Position numbers and translations under genes: made by a program
Assembly (NCBI GenBank): GCA_046328715.1
Contig: JAXLWB010000013.1
Coordinates: forward strand, 159,988-223,987
Direction of reading: 5' to 3'
DNA: 64,000 nucleotides
Source: JAXLWB01 sp046328715
GTDB taxonomy: Bacteria > Chloroflexota > Anaerolineae > Caldilineales > Caldilineaceae
The notes under the pieces: model-generated
Database searches by the model: none
Told to the model about the DNA's origin: nothing
What the model saw: only the letters and a program-made list of their open reading frames with translations
Shown: positions 1-10,500 of the stretch, one piece after another
Layout: every line of letters starts with the position of its first letter
How positions within the stretch are numbered: the first letter of the stretch is position 1

Positions 1-662
1 CGGGCGGCATTGTAATCCCGGCCCGGCTCTTCCAACCCATAGGTCATCAGGTTGGCCACGATCATGGCATTGAAGCAGAGTGAGCGCTGCGTGCCATAGT
101 TGGGCGAGCCAAAGGCTTTGAGCAGATTCTCAAAGACTGGTTGCAACAGATTGTGGGTGGTGCTGAAGACGACCGCTTCCGGCCCATATTTGTCCTTGAT
201 CTCCTGCAAGCGTTGCGCCACATAGTTGAGCGCATCCTCCCAGGAAACACGCTGCCAGATCCCCTCGCCGCGCTTGCCCTTGCGGATCATCGGGTAAAGC
301 AGCCGATCCGGGTCATAGGCCGTGGCGATACCGCTCTGTCCACGCGGGCATAACATACCGTTCGAGTGTGGATGGAACGGGTTGCCGTCCAACTTAACCA
401 ATTTACCCTCTTTGACCTTAGCGCGTAGGCCACAACGCCACACGCACTGCTCGCACAAGGTGAAGACTTCCCGGTCGAATTGAACGGTAGGTCCAGTTTC
501 ACTTTCGGCAAGCGCAATATTGGGCCCCGCTTTTTCCAGATAGGCTGGCAGGGTCGAGGCAGCCAGTGCGGCACCGGCCACGGTCGTCCCAGCGACACCC
601 ATAAAGTGTCGGCGGCTCATCCCCTCACGTGGATATTCTTCCGGTTCTTTGTTTTTGTCCAT
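1..662 (-). CDS. Molybdopterin oxidoreductase, N-terminal part (thiosulfate/polysulfide reductase PhsA/PsrA type)
   Basis: Partial gene; the 3' end lies beyond the window start. About 220 residues are visible. Near the N-terminus a twin-arginine motif (SRRHFMG) precedes a short hydrophobic stretch, so the enzyme should be exported folded through Tat. A CEQCVWRC motif, with a fourth cysteine about 27 residues later in LCPRGQSG, is the [4Fe-4S] site of the DMSO-reductase superfamily. The following region (YDPDRLLYPM, GIWQRVSWEDAL) is typical of PhsA/PsrA/SoeA-like catalytic subunits. I chose the ATG at 662, behind a weak GAGAAAG; an ATG at 620, just before the RR motif, is possible but its Shine-Dalgarno would abut the codon. 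It is last in a minus-strand run with two YeeE-like proteins, a cytochrome c and ArsR, which suggests a sulfur substrate. The substrate cannot be fixed from this fragment. Confidence 0.85.
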   Translation of the reverse strand, partial: MDKNKEPEEYPREGMSRRHFMGVAGTTVAGAALAASTLPAYLEKAGPNIALAESETGPTVQFDREVFTLCEQCVWRCGLRAKVKEGKLVKLDGNPFHPHSNGMLCPRGQSGIATAYDPDRLLYPMIRKGKRGEGIWQRVSWEDALNYVAQRLQEIKDKYGPEAVVFSTTHNLLQPVFENLLKAFGSPNYGTQRSLCFNAMIVANLMTYGLEEPGRDYNAA

Positions 663-704
663 AAAAATCGCTTTCTCATCGATTACTTTGGTGTTCTACC
701 ACCT

Positions 705-805
705 GCCCCACCCTAACCCTCCCAAGGGAGGGGATCGTCAAGGGACGAATTGTGATCCATGGCCACCCGTGACAGTTCCCTCCCGGGGGAGGGTTAGGGT
801 GGGGC
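705..805. repeat. Palindromic intergenic element with GGGAGGGTTAGGG arms
   Basis: A left arm at 705-733 (CCCCACCCTAACCCTCCC) is the inverted copy of the right arm at 778-805. They are separated by about 45 nt containing CCCGTGACAGTTCCCTCCC. The same right-arm sequence, including the CCGTGACNGTTCCC lead-in, recurs inside glyQS at 55964-56014. It therefore looks like a dispersed palindromic repeat rather than a simple terminator, although here it could fold between two co-oriented genes. Confidence 0.75.
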
Positions 806-814
806 CTATCTCCA

Positions 815-1447
815 CTAACCATTCGTTGTCGCTGAGGCCACACCGGTTGGTCTGAACTCTGTGCCAGTCGGTTTCGACTTGGTTTCCCCTTTGATCTTGT
901 CCGCTCGACGCAGATCCAGCCGCTCGACCACGTAAAGCAGCAGCACGATCAGCAGGAAGGTAAAAAGGGTAAAGATCCAGGGATGCACATCCAGCGCTTC
1001 GGGAATCGTAATATTGCCAAATTTTAAGGGCGCTGAGATGGCGGGAAAGAACAGGGGATAGGTCAGCCCATAAATCGCTCCGCCGACGGTAAAGCCTAGA
1101 AAACCGGGCACCAGATAATCCAGATTGCCACGGCCTGCACCGGCGACGGTTGTGCCGGGGCAAAGTCCGGCACCTGCCATGCCGACGCCAAAGATCAATC
1201 CGCCTACCAAGTTGCCCAGGATATAGGTGGGGCTGATCAGGCTGGGGTCCATCCATCCCCAATCGGTAAAGAGACGCACAAAAATAACACCGCTAGCCAA
1301 CGCCGACAGCATGAATTTGAGCACGGCCTGGTCGGTGAAGCGAAAGGCGTTGACGATTTTTTCATAATGGGTCAGTTGTGCCCGCTGTAAGAGCCAACCG
1401 AAGCCAAAGCCGAATACGAGGGCAAAAATGATATTTGAAATGGACAT
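815..1447 (-). CDS. YeeE/YedE-family membrane protein (sulfur-compound transport), copy 1
   Basis: 210 residues, largely hydrophobic, with about five membrane segments. The motif GMAGAGLCPGTTVAGAGRGN, with its conserved cysteine, is the hallmark of YeeE/YedE (TsuA-like) proteins. Characterised members of that family carry thiosulfate or related sulfur species across the membrane through cysteine relays. At about half the usual 350-residue length it probably pairs with the next gene to form one two-part transporter; such split pairs are common. The C-terminal 25 residues are polar and cytoplasmic-looking. The ATG at 1447 is preceded by GGAG about nine bases upstream. The sulfur link is family knowledge; the exact substrate is inferred. 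Confidence 0.85.
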   Translation of the reverse strand: MSISNIIFALVFGFGFGWLLQRAQLTHYEKIVNAFRFTDQAVLKFMLSALASGVIFVRLFTDWGWMDPSLISPTYILGNLVGGLIFGVGMAGAGLCPGTTVAGAGRGNLDYLVPGFLGFTVGGAIYGLTYPLFFPAISAPLKFGNITIPEALDVHPWIFTLFTFLLIVLLLYVVERLDLRRADKIKGETKSKPTGTEFRPTGVASATTNG

Positions 1448-1539
1448 AATTTGTACTCCGCTTCAATTTCACTTAGTGGAACAGTGGACAGTTTCGCACG
1501 TTTGATCACTGCTAACTTGTGACTTCTGACTTCTATCAC

Positions 1540-2076
1540 TCAATAGCGATCCCGGTACAACAACATTGCTGTTGGAATGCCGCTGGCAAAGAGCGCAGCC
1601 ATGAAGATGAAGGCTGCCGGTGAAAGCTGTACACCGCCCGAGACGGCCAAGCCACTGGTGCAGCCACCGGCCAAACGGGCACCGAACTCGACAATGACGC
1701 CCGCCACAAAGACAATCAGCGCTCGTTTTAAGCGGCTGGGACCAAAAATTGCTTGCCATTGCCGATCAGGACCAGGGGTCCAGCGCCAGGCGAATTCACC
1801 CATCACGAGCGCTGCGGCAAAAGCACCGATCATGGTGCCAACCATCAGGATCATCTGCCAGCTCACCGAAGGGGGCATGACAAACTTGAAATACATATTG
1901 TCAGTGAGGGAAGGTGCAATGCTCTTGAGGATGAGACCCGCCGCTGAAACAAAGGAAGCCGACGCACCCAACATCTGCTTCGCAACCACACCGCTTAGCG
2001 CTGTCAACAAGCCAAAGACAGCCCCTGCAATATAAGGCGAGGCTGGTTGTTTGAAGTAAGTACGTACCGAAGACAT
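1540..2076 (-). CDS. YeeE/YedE-family membrane protein, copy 2
   Basis: 178 residues from the ATG at 2076, which has GGAGG ten bases upstream; an in-frame ATG at 2100 lies before that Shine-Dalgarno and is less likely. It begins MSSVRTYFKQ and has about five hydrophobic segments. The motif GARLAGGCTSGLAVSGG carries the conserved cysteine of YeeE/YedE proteins and complements the GLCPGT motif of its downstream neighbour. The two half-size proteins probably form one pore for thiosulfate or a similar sulfur anion (inference). It sits in the run arsR - cytochrome c - this gene - second YeeE gene - molybdopterin oxidoreductase, so a role in supplying or removing the enzyme's sulfur substrate is reasonable. 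Confidence 0.85.
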   Translation of the reverse strand: MSSVRTYFKQPASPYIAGAVFGLLTALSGVVAKQMLGASASFVSAAGLILKSIAPSLTDNMYFKFVMPPSVSWQMILMVGTMIGAFAAALVMGEFAWRWTPGPDRQWQAIFGPSRLKRALIVFVAGVIVEFGARLAGGCTSGLAVSGGVQLSPAAFIFMAALFASGIPTAMLLYRDRY

Positions 2077-2132
2077 AACTGTTTTGCCTCCAACTATCAT
2101 GATCTCTGGTTGAAAATGCAGGATACGTGCGT

Positions 2133-3218
2133 CTAATGTTTACGGGCCAACGCCAGCAAGAGTGCCTGATCCGCCGATGAAAGCTGTTGCATCACCGTCA
2201 CCAGGCCGAGATTGAGTCGGCCCAAACGTTGGATAATTTCGCTGGCTTCGGCTTGCGGCAGCAGCGTCGCCAATGCCTGCAACGTTTTGCCATCGGCGCG
2301 GACGAGGTGGGGCCAGACCTGGCGCAATTCGGGCCGTCGGCGGAACAGATCGTCAAGCTCCGACGAAGCCACTTCTGGCGCGGGCGTGCGTTCCGGCACA
2401 GTCACTGGTGCCGCCAATGCACTTAAACTGGGCATCGGTACAACAGCACTCGACAGCGTGCCTTCCAGCGCTGCGCTTTGGGCCGACAGCAGTAGATTTT
2501 GTTGCCACCAATGCAACAGCCGTTCACCGAAATGCTCCAGCTTCCAGATCGCATAGATGAAACCCAGAATGAGCAAGCTGATCAGGACCAAGAACACCTT
2601 GTCATTGGTGCTGAAAAAAGCCTGCGTCAATTTGCTGGCGGTCAACAGCTCCGTGTAATTGATGATCTCACCACCGCTGGGCAGGTTAGGTCCGCTCGCC
2701 GTATCGACGGTGGCTGTGGTTGCTGTATTCGCGCTGACATTGGCACTGGGATTGGTCGTTGTGGGGGCATTGCCAGTGTTGCTGGCAGGTTGGCTTGCTG
2801 GGGCACCACTTGCATCCGCTGGGCCGCTAGCATTGAGTTGCACGCCTAGTACTGCTGCGTAAACCGATGCCTTATCGTTGTAGTCTTGTGGATGGCAGCT
2901 TTGGCAGCTTGCCTTGACGTCCATCAGTGGCGAGACCAGACCAACGTGTGCTTCTTCTTTTGCCTTCGACTCGACATTGCCCGCATGACAAAATTCGCAA
3001 AAATCACCAAAGGCATGTGCCGTATGCCAATCGCCATTGGCGTTCACCGAGTCTTGACCTTGGACTTCGTGGCAGTTTTTGCAGCTTGAAGCAGAAGTAC
3101 CACATTGGGCCTCCGCTGGTTGGCTGGTTCCAAACAGGAAAATGGGTAATAAGGCTAGAAACAGGATGCCTACGCCGATGCTCATGCGCCAGATGCGCCG
3201 GATTGATAGGCATTTCAT
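2133..3218 (-). CDS. Membrane-anchored three-haem cytochrome c-like protein
   Basis: 361 residues. A signal peptide (hydrophobic run around residues 12-32, ending AEAQ) is followed by three CxxCH haem c sites: CKNCH, CEFCH and CQSCH, all within the first 110 residues. A low-complexity Ala/Ser/Thr/Asn linker leads to a single transmembrane helix (VFLVLISLLILGFIYAIW). The C-terminal ~130 residues are then cytoplasmic and match no family I recognise. A periplasmic haem domain on a membrane stalk fits electron transfer to or from the exported molybdopterin oxidoreductase of the same operon (inference). The ATG at 3218 has AGGAGG upstream, lying over the arsR stop codon. Only 4 nt separate the two genes, so they are probably translationally coupled. 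Confidence 0.8.
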   Translation of the reverse strand: MKCLSIRRIWRMSIGVGILFLALLPIFLFGTSQPAEAQCGTSASSCKNCHEVQGQDSVNANGDWHTAHAFGDFCEFCHAGNVESKAKEEAHVGLVSPLMDVKASCQSCHPQDYNDKASVYAAVLGVQLNASGPADASGAPASQPASNTGNAPTTTNPSANVSANTATTATVDTASGPNLPSGGEIINYTELLTASKLTQAFFSTNDKVFLVLISLLILGFIYAIWKLEHFGERLLHWWQQNLLLSAQSAALEGTLSSAVVPMPSLSALAAPVTVPERTPAPEVASSELDDLFRRRPELRQVWPHLVRADGKTLQALATLLPQAEASEIIQRLGRLNLGLVTVMQQLSSADQALLLALARKH

Positions 3219-3222
3219 AGAA

Positions 3223-3561
3223 TTATTCCTCCTGACTGATTGTGCTTACGGCCTGGACATGACGGGTCACTCGGGCGCGTAATACTTCGCGAAGCAGATC
3301 CAAGGCGTTGATCACCCTGGGATCTGTCAGTTGATAAAAGGTGTTTTGTCCCTGTCGTTTGGCATACACGAGATTGGTGGCACGCAAAATGGCCAGATGG
3401 CGCGATACCGTGGATTGAGGTAGAGCCAGCCGTTCCACCAAGTCGGTGACATTCGACTCACGCTCATACAACACGTAGAGAATGGCAATACGAGTTGGGT
3501 CGGCGAGACCGGCGCAAATATCAGCATGGAGACGCTGTAGTTCATCTTGGGGTGGAAGCAT
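3223..3561 (-). CDS. ArsR/SmtB-family transcriptional repressor
   Basis: 112 residues with the ArsR winged-helix layout: LADPTRIAILYVL, then recognition helix region LALPQSTVSRHLAILRATNLVYAKR and the wing QGQNTFYQL. Family members are dimeric repressors released by metals or by reactive sulfur/thiol oxidation. Only one cysteine (C16, in DICAGLADP) is visible, so the two-cysteine switch of SqrR/BigR persulfide sensors and the CxC arsenic site are both absent; the inducer is unknown. It is the first gene of a minus-strand operon with cytochrome, YeeE-like and molybdoenzyme genes. An AT-rich palindrome about 195 bp upstream is a candidate operator, which suggests autoregulation. No clear Shine-Dalgarno precedes the ATG. 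Confidence 0.88.
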   Translation of the reverse strand: MLPPQDELQRLHADICAGLADPTRIAILYVLYERESNVTDLVERLALPQSTVSRHLAILRATNLVYAKRQGQNTFYQLTDPRVINALDLLREVLRARVTRHVQAVSTISQEE

Positions 3562-3755
3562 AAATAGGAGTTACCCCTCTAGCTTTGCTTGGTTTGAAAA
3601 CGTCTGTGCAACCGTAGTTTCACACCCGAGACGAACAAAAAACGATGGGCTGCAAACAGAATGATTCTGGTTGCCAATGTGGAGAGTAGGCGGGTCCCTG
3701 TAGGAGGAGGGCAGGCGGCCTGGAGCTTGCTCTGGACTTGAGCAATCAGGCATTT

Positions 3756-3781
3756 AATATATTCGCATATTCGGATATATT
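3756..3781. promoter_or_regulatory. AT-rich palindrome, candidate ArsR operator
   Basis: A 26-bp near-palindrome with arms AATATATTCG and CGGATATATT around CATATT; 22 of 26 positions are symmetric. ArsR-family operators are typically AT-rich inverted repeats of this kind (ATA-N-TAT). It lies between the upstream ferredoxin/thioredoxin genes and arsR, in the only sizeable gap (3562-3849) of the 1-6.2 kb run. Binding is inferred, not shown. Confidence 0.55.
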
Positions 3782-3849
3782 AAGTCTTGGCACTTAGTTT
3801 AGTGCATTTTTTCACAAATGTCAATATGGAATTTTGCCATTTTGCTAAC

Positions 3850-5091
3850 TTATTTCCCGGCCAACCGATCGAATAGGTTGCGCCGGACAGCACTGGCGGA
3901 AGGTCGATTGGATGATACGGCTGGTCGGCAGGCATAACAGTAACTGCCCTGCGCATCGCCAGGGCGTATGGCCATGACTGTCCCACATTTTTTACACCGC
4001 TGCAAGCTGCCTGTCACCATTGGCTGGCCGGTGGTTTCTGTGAGTGCAGGAGTGGGAATGCTAGTTCCAAAGGCGATGGCATCTTCCGGGCAGGCTTGCG
4101 CACAAATCCCGCAGTCGATACAGAGGCGAGGGGTGAACTGCAACGTGAAGTAGTTACTATCCTTTACCAAGTCGAGAGCACCTGTGGGACAAAAGCGGCT
4201 GCATAACTCACAAGCGGAGCAAGCTGCGTGGTTGACCACGACCTGGGCGAACGGCAATGTTGTGGTAACAAGCTCGGTAGAAGGTGCTGGCGCGATGGCT
4301 TCGATCTGCTGGTTGAGGCGCTGTCGTGATGGCGGCACACGGTGAGGTAAACGTTCGGCGACAGGGAGATCTGCTCCTGTTGCGGATGACATGTTTGCTT
4401 CTAGCGTTTTGGCAGCTTCATTGGCGAATTGGCGCAGCCGACCAAAGAGCGCACGGCGCGAGACTGGCGGCTGCGCTCCATCTAATACTGTGACCTTGCC
4501 GGGTTTTGCTGTCGTCGGTGTGTCTTTCTGAGTAACAAGGTGAATGGCGGGTGGACGTTGGAAAGCAGTCAACAATTGATTGGCCGCTTGCACCGTAGCC
4601 AGCAACGTTTCATGCGCACGTCCAATCGGGCAGTCGACACAGGGTCTATCATCCAACCAAACGGTGCGTTCCCCTTTCTGACTCAAAGCCAGACATTGGT
4701 CAATCGACAACGCCGCCAGACAACGTCGGTGTTGAATGACCAGGTGCACTGGCAGTGCAGGTTGAGCTGGTGCCGGATGGAGGGCGCAGAGCAAAACAAT
4801 GGCCTCCCCTGGGCGTGTTGCAGCTGTCACCAGAAGTGTCTGTTCGGGAAATGGAAACTCAGAAAAGACGTCGGTCGGGCAGTGATTTAGGCAAAGCCCA
4901 CAATGAACACAGCGTTCGGGGTCCAACAATGGCTGACCCGCGTCAAGTTGGATCGCATCGGTCGGGCACACCGCCTGACAACGCATACAGCCTGCTTGTT
5001 TGAACCGGCTGTTGAGGCAGAATGCTGGTTGCACCTGCGGCGATTTATTTGTAAATTTTTCGCGAAGTGCAACCAAGGTTGACGTTTCCAA
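3850..5091 (-). CDS. Poly-[4Fe-4S] ferredoxin-type protein
   Basis: 413 residues with four ferredoxin cysteine clusters in two pairs: CMRCQAVCP and CVHCGLCLNHCP near the N-terminus, and CSACELCSRFCP and CIDCGICAQACP at about residues 285-335. A C-terminal CKKCG...CYAC pair resembles a zinc ribbon. The ~200 residues between the pairs (with CVDCPIG) are not recognised. It probably passes electrons between the membrane or cytoplasm and the sulfur-redox enzymes encoded downstream. No signal peptide is seen, so a cytoplasmic location is likely. The start is a TTG at 5091, only 12 nt after the TlpA gene stop, and is uncertain. Similar two-pair proteins occur beside formate dehydrogenase and heterodisulfide-reductase genes, so the partner remains open. 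Confidence 0.75.
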   Translation of the reverse strand: METSTLVALREKFTNKSPQVQPAFCLNSRFKQAGCMRCQAVCPTDAIQLDAGQPLLDPERCVHCGLCLNHCPTDVFSEFPFPEQTLLVTAATRPGEAIVLLCALHPAPAQPALPVHLVIQHRRCLAALSIDQCLALSQKGERTVWLDDRPCVDCPIGRAHETLLATVQAANQLLTAFQRPPAIHLVTQKDTPTTAKPGKVTVLDGAQPPVSRRALFGRLRQFANEAAKTLEANMSSATGADLPVAERLPHRVPPSRQRLNQQIEAIAPAPSTELVTTTLPFAQVVVNHAACSACELCSRFCPTGALDLVKDSNYFTLQFTPRLCIDCGICAQACPEDAIAFGTSIPTPALTETTGQPMVTGSLQRCKKCGTVMAIRPGDAQGSYCYACRPAVSSNRPSASAVRRNLFDRLAGK

Positions 5092-5103
5092 TTTTTCACT
5101 CTT

Positions 5104-5697
5104 CTACAACAACGGCTTAACCGCAGCCTCTAGCTGCTTTGCCGTGATTTCACCGGTTTGGATGTATTGAACCCGCCCCTGGCGATCAATAACAACAGTC
5201 GTGGGCAGGCCACGCACCTGGTATAAGGCTGACACATCCGATTGCAAGTCTAACAAAACCGGGAAACCGTAGCCGTGTGCCTGGATAAATTGTCTCACAG
5301 TCGTGGCATCTTCCTCGCTGTTTACTGCTAACACCGCTAAGCCAGCATCGCGGTGGGCTTCGTAATAGGCGTTGATCATGGGCATCTCGGCCTTACAAGG
5401 CGGACACCAGGTCGCCCAGAGATTGATCACCACCACCTGTCCGGCGTAATCGCTAAGGTGAACACTATCGCCACTGATCGAGGGCAAAGCGAAGTCTGGC
5501 GCTGGTTCTCCCTGCTGCGCCAAGTTAGCAGCTGCCCCGCCGTCCTGGTTCTGGCCTGTATTGATTGCCAGCCAGACGAGCGTCCCCAGCGCACCGACAA
5601 ATAAGATTGCAGCTAACGAAATTTGGAAATAAGCCCAAGATTTGGTCTCTCGGAGAGGCTGACTCTGATAGCTGGTAAACGTTTTGGCCCTGTTCAT
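5104..5697 (-). CDS. TlpA/ResA-type membrane-anchored thioredoxin
   Basis: 197 residues from the ATG at 5697. Residues 24-46 form one transmembrane helix. The rest is an extracytoplasmic thioredoxin fold with GEPAPDFALP, the active site WCPPC (C98, C101) and the cis-proline loop GLPTTVVID. TlpA/ResA proteins reduce disulfides of exported proteins, notably apocytochrome c before haem attachment. That would fit the three-haem cytochrome encoded downstream. An upstream in-frame ATG at 5748 would add 17 charged residues before the helix and is less likely. It lies 12 nt before the poly-FeS gene and is probably cotranscribed with it. Confidence 0.88.
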   Translation of the reverse strand: MNRAKTFTSYQSQPLRETKSWAYFQISLAAILFVGALGTLVWLAINTGQNQDGGAAANLAQQGEPAPDFALPSISGDSVHLSDYAGQVVVINLWATWCPPCKAEMPMINAYYEAHRDAGLAVLAVNSEEDATTVRQFIQAHGYGFPVLLDLQSDVSALYQVRGLPTTVVIDRQGRVQYIQTGEITAKQLEAAVKPLL

Positions 5698-5830
5698 CTT
5701 TCTTCTACCTCGCTCATTTCTTTTGAATACATCGATCTGTAACCCCAATCGACAGGCGCTTATTTGCGACCGTGCAGAAGACGTTCGCCCCAGTGGTGGT
5801 AATGACTGCCGGTTGTATTCGTTCCACTTG

Positions 5831-6154
5831 TTAACAACTGTTGCACCAGGTTGGCAATCCAGCTACCGCGCGAAAGGGTATCTGTAGCCGCACGGAGTCT
5901 GCGTCGATCCGATCAATCGCCTGTATTGGTAGCAACTGATATTGCGGATCACCACAGTGGCGGATCAAGAGAAGATGGGTTGCTCGTTGCGTGTCAGCCG
6001 CAACCACGACTGCCGCCACAAAGCCAATGATCGATCCATCGTTGGCCTGTAACCGCATGCCTCGATAGATTAAAAGCGGAGAGGAAGAAGATGGTAAAAC
6101 GATTTGGCTGCTTTCCATCAAGGTATCGTTTGTTTGGCGCAGTCTTGATTCCAT
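5831..6154 (-). CDS. PRC-barrel-like small protein
   Basis: 107 residues from the ATG at 6154, preceded by GGAGGG about five bases upstream; the longer open frame to 6331 runs through repetitive intergenic sequence and is rejected. The core MRLQANDGSIIGFVAAVVVAA followed by ATHLLLIRH and a C-terminal LLPIQAIDRIDADSVRL has the strand pattern of PRC-barrel domains. These are small beta-barrels found in photosynthetic reaction centre H subunits and in RimM or stress proteins. No catalytic motif is visible. It is upstream of the TlpA gene on the same strand, with a 133-nt gap. Confidence 0.6.
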   Translation of the reverse strand: MESRLRQTNDTLMESSQIVLPSSSSPLLIYRGMRLQANDGSIIGFVAAVVVAADTQRATHLLLIRHCGDPQYQLLPIQAIDRIDADSVRLQIPFRAVAGLPTWCNSC

Positions 6155-6343
6155 TTTGGCCCTCCTCCACACTGTAACTTCCTCTGCTACCACGTGGTGT
6201 GTTCTCTGAGGCCCAGTATAACAGTAGGGCAAATGGAAAACTTCGACTTTTGTCGGTTTTTGGAGAGGAGTTTTGTGATTCGTGATGCGTGAATCGTCCT
6301 GAAATATGTTGACAGAAGATTTACGGATCACGAATCCCGCATC

Positions 6344-6368
6344 CTGTACCGTAAGAAATACGGTACAG
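6344..6368 (-). terminator. Hairpin downstream of the Crp/Fnr gene
   Basis: A perfect 10-bp stem (CTGTACCGTA / TACGGTACAG) with loop AGAAA, starting nine bases after the Crp/Fnr stop codon on the minus strand. There is no clear U-run, so termination efficiency is uncertain. Confidence 0.55.
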
Positions 6369-6376
6369 CGTGTCGA

Positions 6377-7072
6377 TCAGCGATCGAATTCGGCGCGCAG
6401 GGTAAGACGTTGGCGGTCGAGAATGCGGATTTGACGGCGATTGAGGTCAATCATGCCCTCTTCCACTAGCGTGCGTAAGGCGCGGTTCACAACATCGGGG
6501 GTGGCACCAAGTCGGGCTGCCATTTCATTCTGTGTGGCCCAACGTTGGCGTTGTACGATCTCGCCTTCAGCATTGACTAGCAATTGATGGGCTAATCGTG
6601 CCGTCACCGAACGGAGCGAAAGGTCGGTGACGAGGGTCATCAGTTGGTCGATGCGGTCGGCCATAAACTCGATCACGCGCAGGGCCATCGTGGGATCAGC
6701 CGCCAGTGCCTGCTGAATGGCCTGGCGTGGCAGCAGCCAGAGTGTACTTGCCTCCAGTGCAATTGCTGTAGCGCGGGTTGGGTGATTGGCAAAGATGCCC
6801 ATCCCGCCAAAGAGATCGCCCGGTCCCCAGAAGTAGAGAATCTGCTCACGCCCTTCGGGTGACATACGTACGATCTTGACCCACCCCTGCTGCACATAAT
6901 AAAAGCCGGGCGAGGCATCTCCTTCCAGAAAGATCACCCCACCGGCTGGCACAGAGCGATCCACAGCGTGCCGGGCTAATTCGCTCACGACTTGTTCATC
7001 CAACCCATGGAAAAAGGCAGTCGCCTGTAGCGCTGCAACCAGCATTGTCTGACGATCCACAGCTTGCACCAC
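6377..7072 (-). CDS. Crp/Fnr-family transcriptional regulator
   Basis: 231 residues. The N-terminal cyclic-nucleotide-binding-like barrel runs from LQATAFFHGLDEQ through VFLEGDASPGFYYVQQGWVKI to GDLFGGMGIF. A dimerisation helix (RVIEFMADRIDQLMTLVTDLSLRSVTARLAHQLL) and a C-terminal winged helix (ATQNEMAARLGATPDVVNRALRTLVEEGMI) follow. No N-terminal cysteine cluster for an Fe-S centre is seen, so it is not an oxygen-sensing Fnr sensu stricto; the effector is unknown. It diverges from katG across a 407-bp gap, which makes katG or the sulfur-redox genes plausible targets (inference). The start is read as GTG at 7072; an ATG nine codons later is possible. Confidence 0.85.
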   Translation of the reverse strand: MVQAVDRQTMLVAALQATAFFHGLDEQVVSELARHAVDRSVPAGGVIFLEGDASPGFYYVQQGWVKIVRMSPEGREQILYFWGPGDLFGGMGIFANHPTRATAIALEASTLWLLPRQAIQQALAADPTMALRVIEFMADRIDQLMTLVTDLSLRSVTARLAHQLLVNAEGEIVQRQRWATQNEMAARLGATPDVVNRALRTLVEEGMIDLNRRQIRILDRQRLTLRAEFDR

Positions 7073-7479
7073 ACTTGTTCTAGGATAGAATTAATTCATT
7101 AGGCACACTATTCTATTCGCTTTCGGGATAAACATCCAACATTGCAGCTAGATGCTTGATGCGGGTGCATCAGCGCCACTGAAGAAAGTGCATTAACAGA
7201 GACATCATGGCTGGAATCCTGATATTGACCAAGCCCCTCTGTTTATGCTATCGTATATCTGTCAGCTTGAAGAATGTACAAATTAGGGAATCATAACCTA
7301 TACAGAGATCAAAGACACGTATGTATGTGGATGCTGTGTTTACCCAACAGCTCCTCAGTACAACGTAGAGTTGGTCTTTTGGCGCGCGGATGAAACAAAA
7401 TTCGGATGTTGCGATTCATTGCCAAGGACTAGCAGCCTTGCAAACAAAACAACAAAATGCAGAATAGATTGGAGAGAAT
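7073..7479. other. Divergent intergenic region between Crp/Fnr gene and katG
   Basis: 407 bp without a gene. Close to the Crp/Fnr start there is a spaced inverted pair, ATAGAAT and ATTCTAT at about 7085-7115, that could be an operator. The katG start at 7480 is preceded by GGAGAG. I see no convincing sigma-70 pair and no structured RNA. Confidence 0.4.
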
Positions 7480-9669
<2,190 letters not shown>

Positions 9670-9785
9670 TTTCACAAGTAGAAAAAATTCTCTCATGCGA
9701 GTCAACGGTTGAAGATCCAAAACGAATTTAGCCCTGACTGCATGAGAGAATTGTTCTACGTTTCCTTCTTCTGTGAAACACAAGT

Positions 9786-9821
9786 TGGTAACTGAGAAAT
9801 TATCCAATTCCTCAGTTACCA
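9786..9821. terminator. Bidirectional hairpin between convergent katG and the 173-aa gene
   Basis: Perfect 11-bp arms (TGGTAACTGAG / CTCAGTTACCA) with a 14-nt loop. A second, imperfect inverted pair around CATGAGAGAATT lies at about 9681-9765. Both sit in the 166-bp gap where transcription from the two strands converges. Confidence 0.6.
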
Positions 9822-9835
9822 CTTCTCTCCATTCC

Positions 9836-10357
9836 CTACTTCTGAAGCGCTTTCTGATACAACGCCACCCCATAAAACTCATACGAAGCGGCCTTATCCG
9901 GTACGTCAACGACGTGAACGGTAAAGCGAGCAGGCAGACCATTCTCTGGTAGGTGCTCGCGGAAGTAGCGACCGTAGGCGGTGCGGTAGGCGGTGTAGAG
10001 CCGTTGTTGTTCGCGGGCGAAACCTTCCGGGTCCAAGAGTGGATTTGGGGATTTGGGTTGACAGCCGAAGGCGTGAATCTCCAGAAAGTCGACATTCGCC
10101 AGCGATTGACAGATGCCAGCCTCTTGTAGCCACTTTTCCCAACAACGGAAGACCAACGGAATCTCCGTCTCCGGGTCCATAAAGGCCAGGGTGTCCAGAC
10201 CAAGTACGCTCTTGGCCGAATAGCCACCGGTCAACCCCGAAAAATAGATCTTCAAATCGCCATCCGGCTGCTCTTCGGTTACCAAGGCGGAAAGCACCGG
10301 CTCGTCACCGCTATAATAGTAGGTGACTTTGCCCCGTTTTTTGATGTTGAAAGCCAT
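9836..10357 (-). CDS. Unrecognised 173-residue protein of the SelA-like/RidA operon
   Basis: 173 residues from the ATG at 10357, which has GGAG six bases upstream; longer frames to 10456 lack support. It begins MAFNIKKRGKVTYYYSG and shows mixed alpha/beta composition. There is no signal peptide, no membrane segment and no motif I can name. Notable strings are DLKIYFSGLTGG, EIHAFGCQPKSPNPL and a C-terminal FTVHVVDVPDKAASYEFYGVAL, the last reading like a beta-rich edge. It is the last gene of a minus-strand group with a PLP enzyme, an SDR fusion and a RidA-like protein, separated from the PLP gene by 217 bp containing repeats. I do not assign a function. Confidence 0.65.
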   Translation of the reverse strand: MAFNIKKRGKVTYYYSGDEPVLSALVTEEQPDGDLKIYFSGLTGGYSAKSVLGLDTLAFMDPETEIPLVFRCWEKWLQEAGICQSLANVDFLEIHAFGCQPKSPNPLLDPEGFAREQQRLYTAYRTAYGRYFREHLPENGLPARFTVHVVDVPDKAASYEFYGVALYQKALQK

Positions 10358-10440
10358 CATCTTCTCCATAGTAAGAGATTGGGAGACTAAGAGATTAGTA
10401 CCTTTATCACAAAATCCTTGAACAAACCACCAGAAAAATT

Positions 10441-10500
10441 TCTCGCAAAGACGCAAAGCCCGCAGAGGTTTTCTTTGCGCTCTCTGCGCCTTTGCGAGAG
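10441..10500. repeat. Imperfect palindrome built on GCAAAG/CTTTGC
   Basis: TCTCGCAAAG at 10441-10450 pairs with CTTTGCGAGA at 10490-10499, with inner GCAGAG/CTCTGC pairing. It lies in the gap between the PLP gene and the 173-aa gene and is followed by 'AATCTC'-type stuttering repeats to 10574. It probably belongs to the short intergenic repeats seen throughout the window. Confidence 0.55.

Noticed and set aside
5831..6331. 166-residue version of the PRC-barrel-like protein
   Set aside because: The extra N-terminal part runs through repeat-like intergenic DNA, while the internal ATG at 6154 has a strong Shine-Dalgarno.
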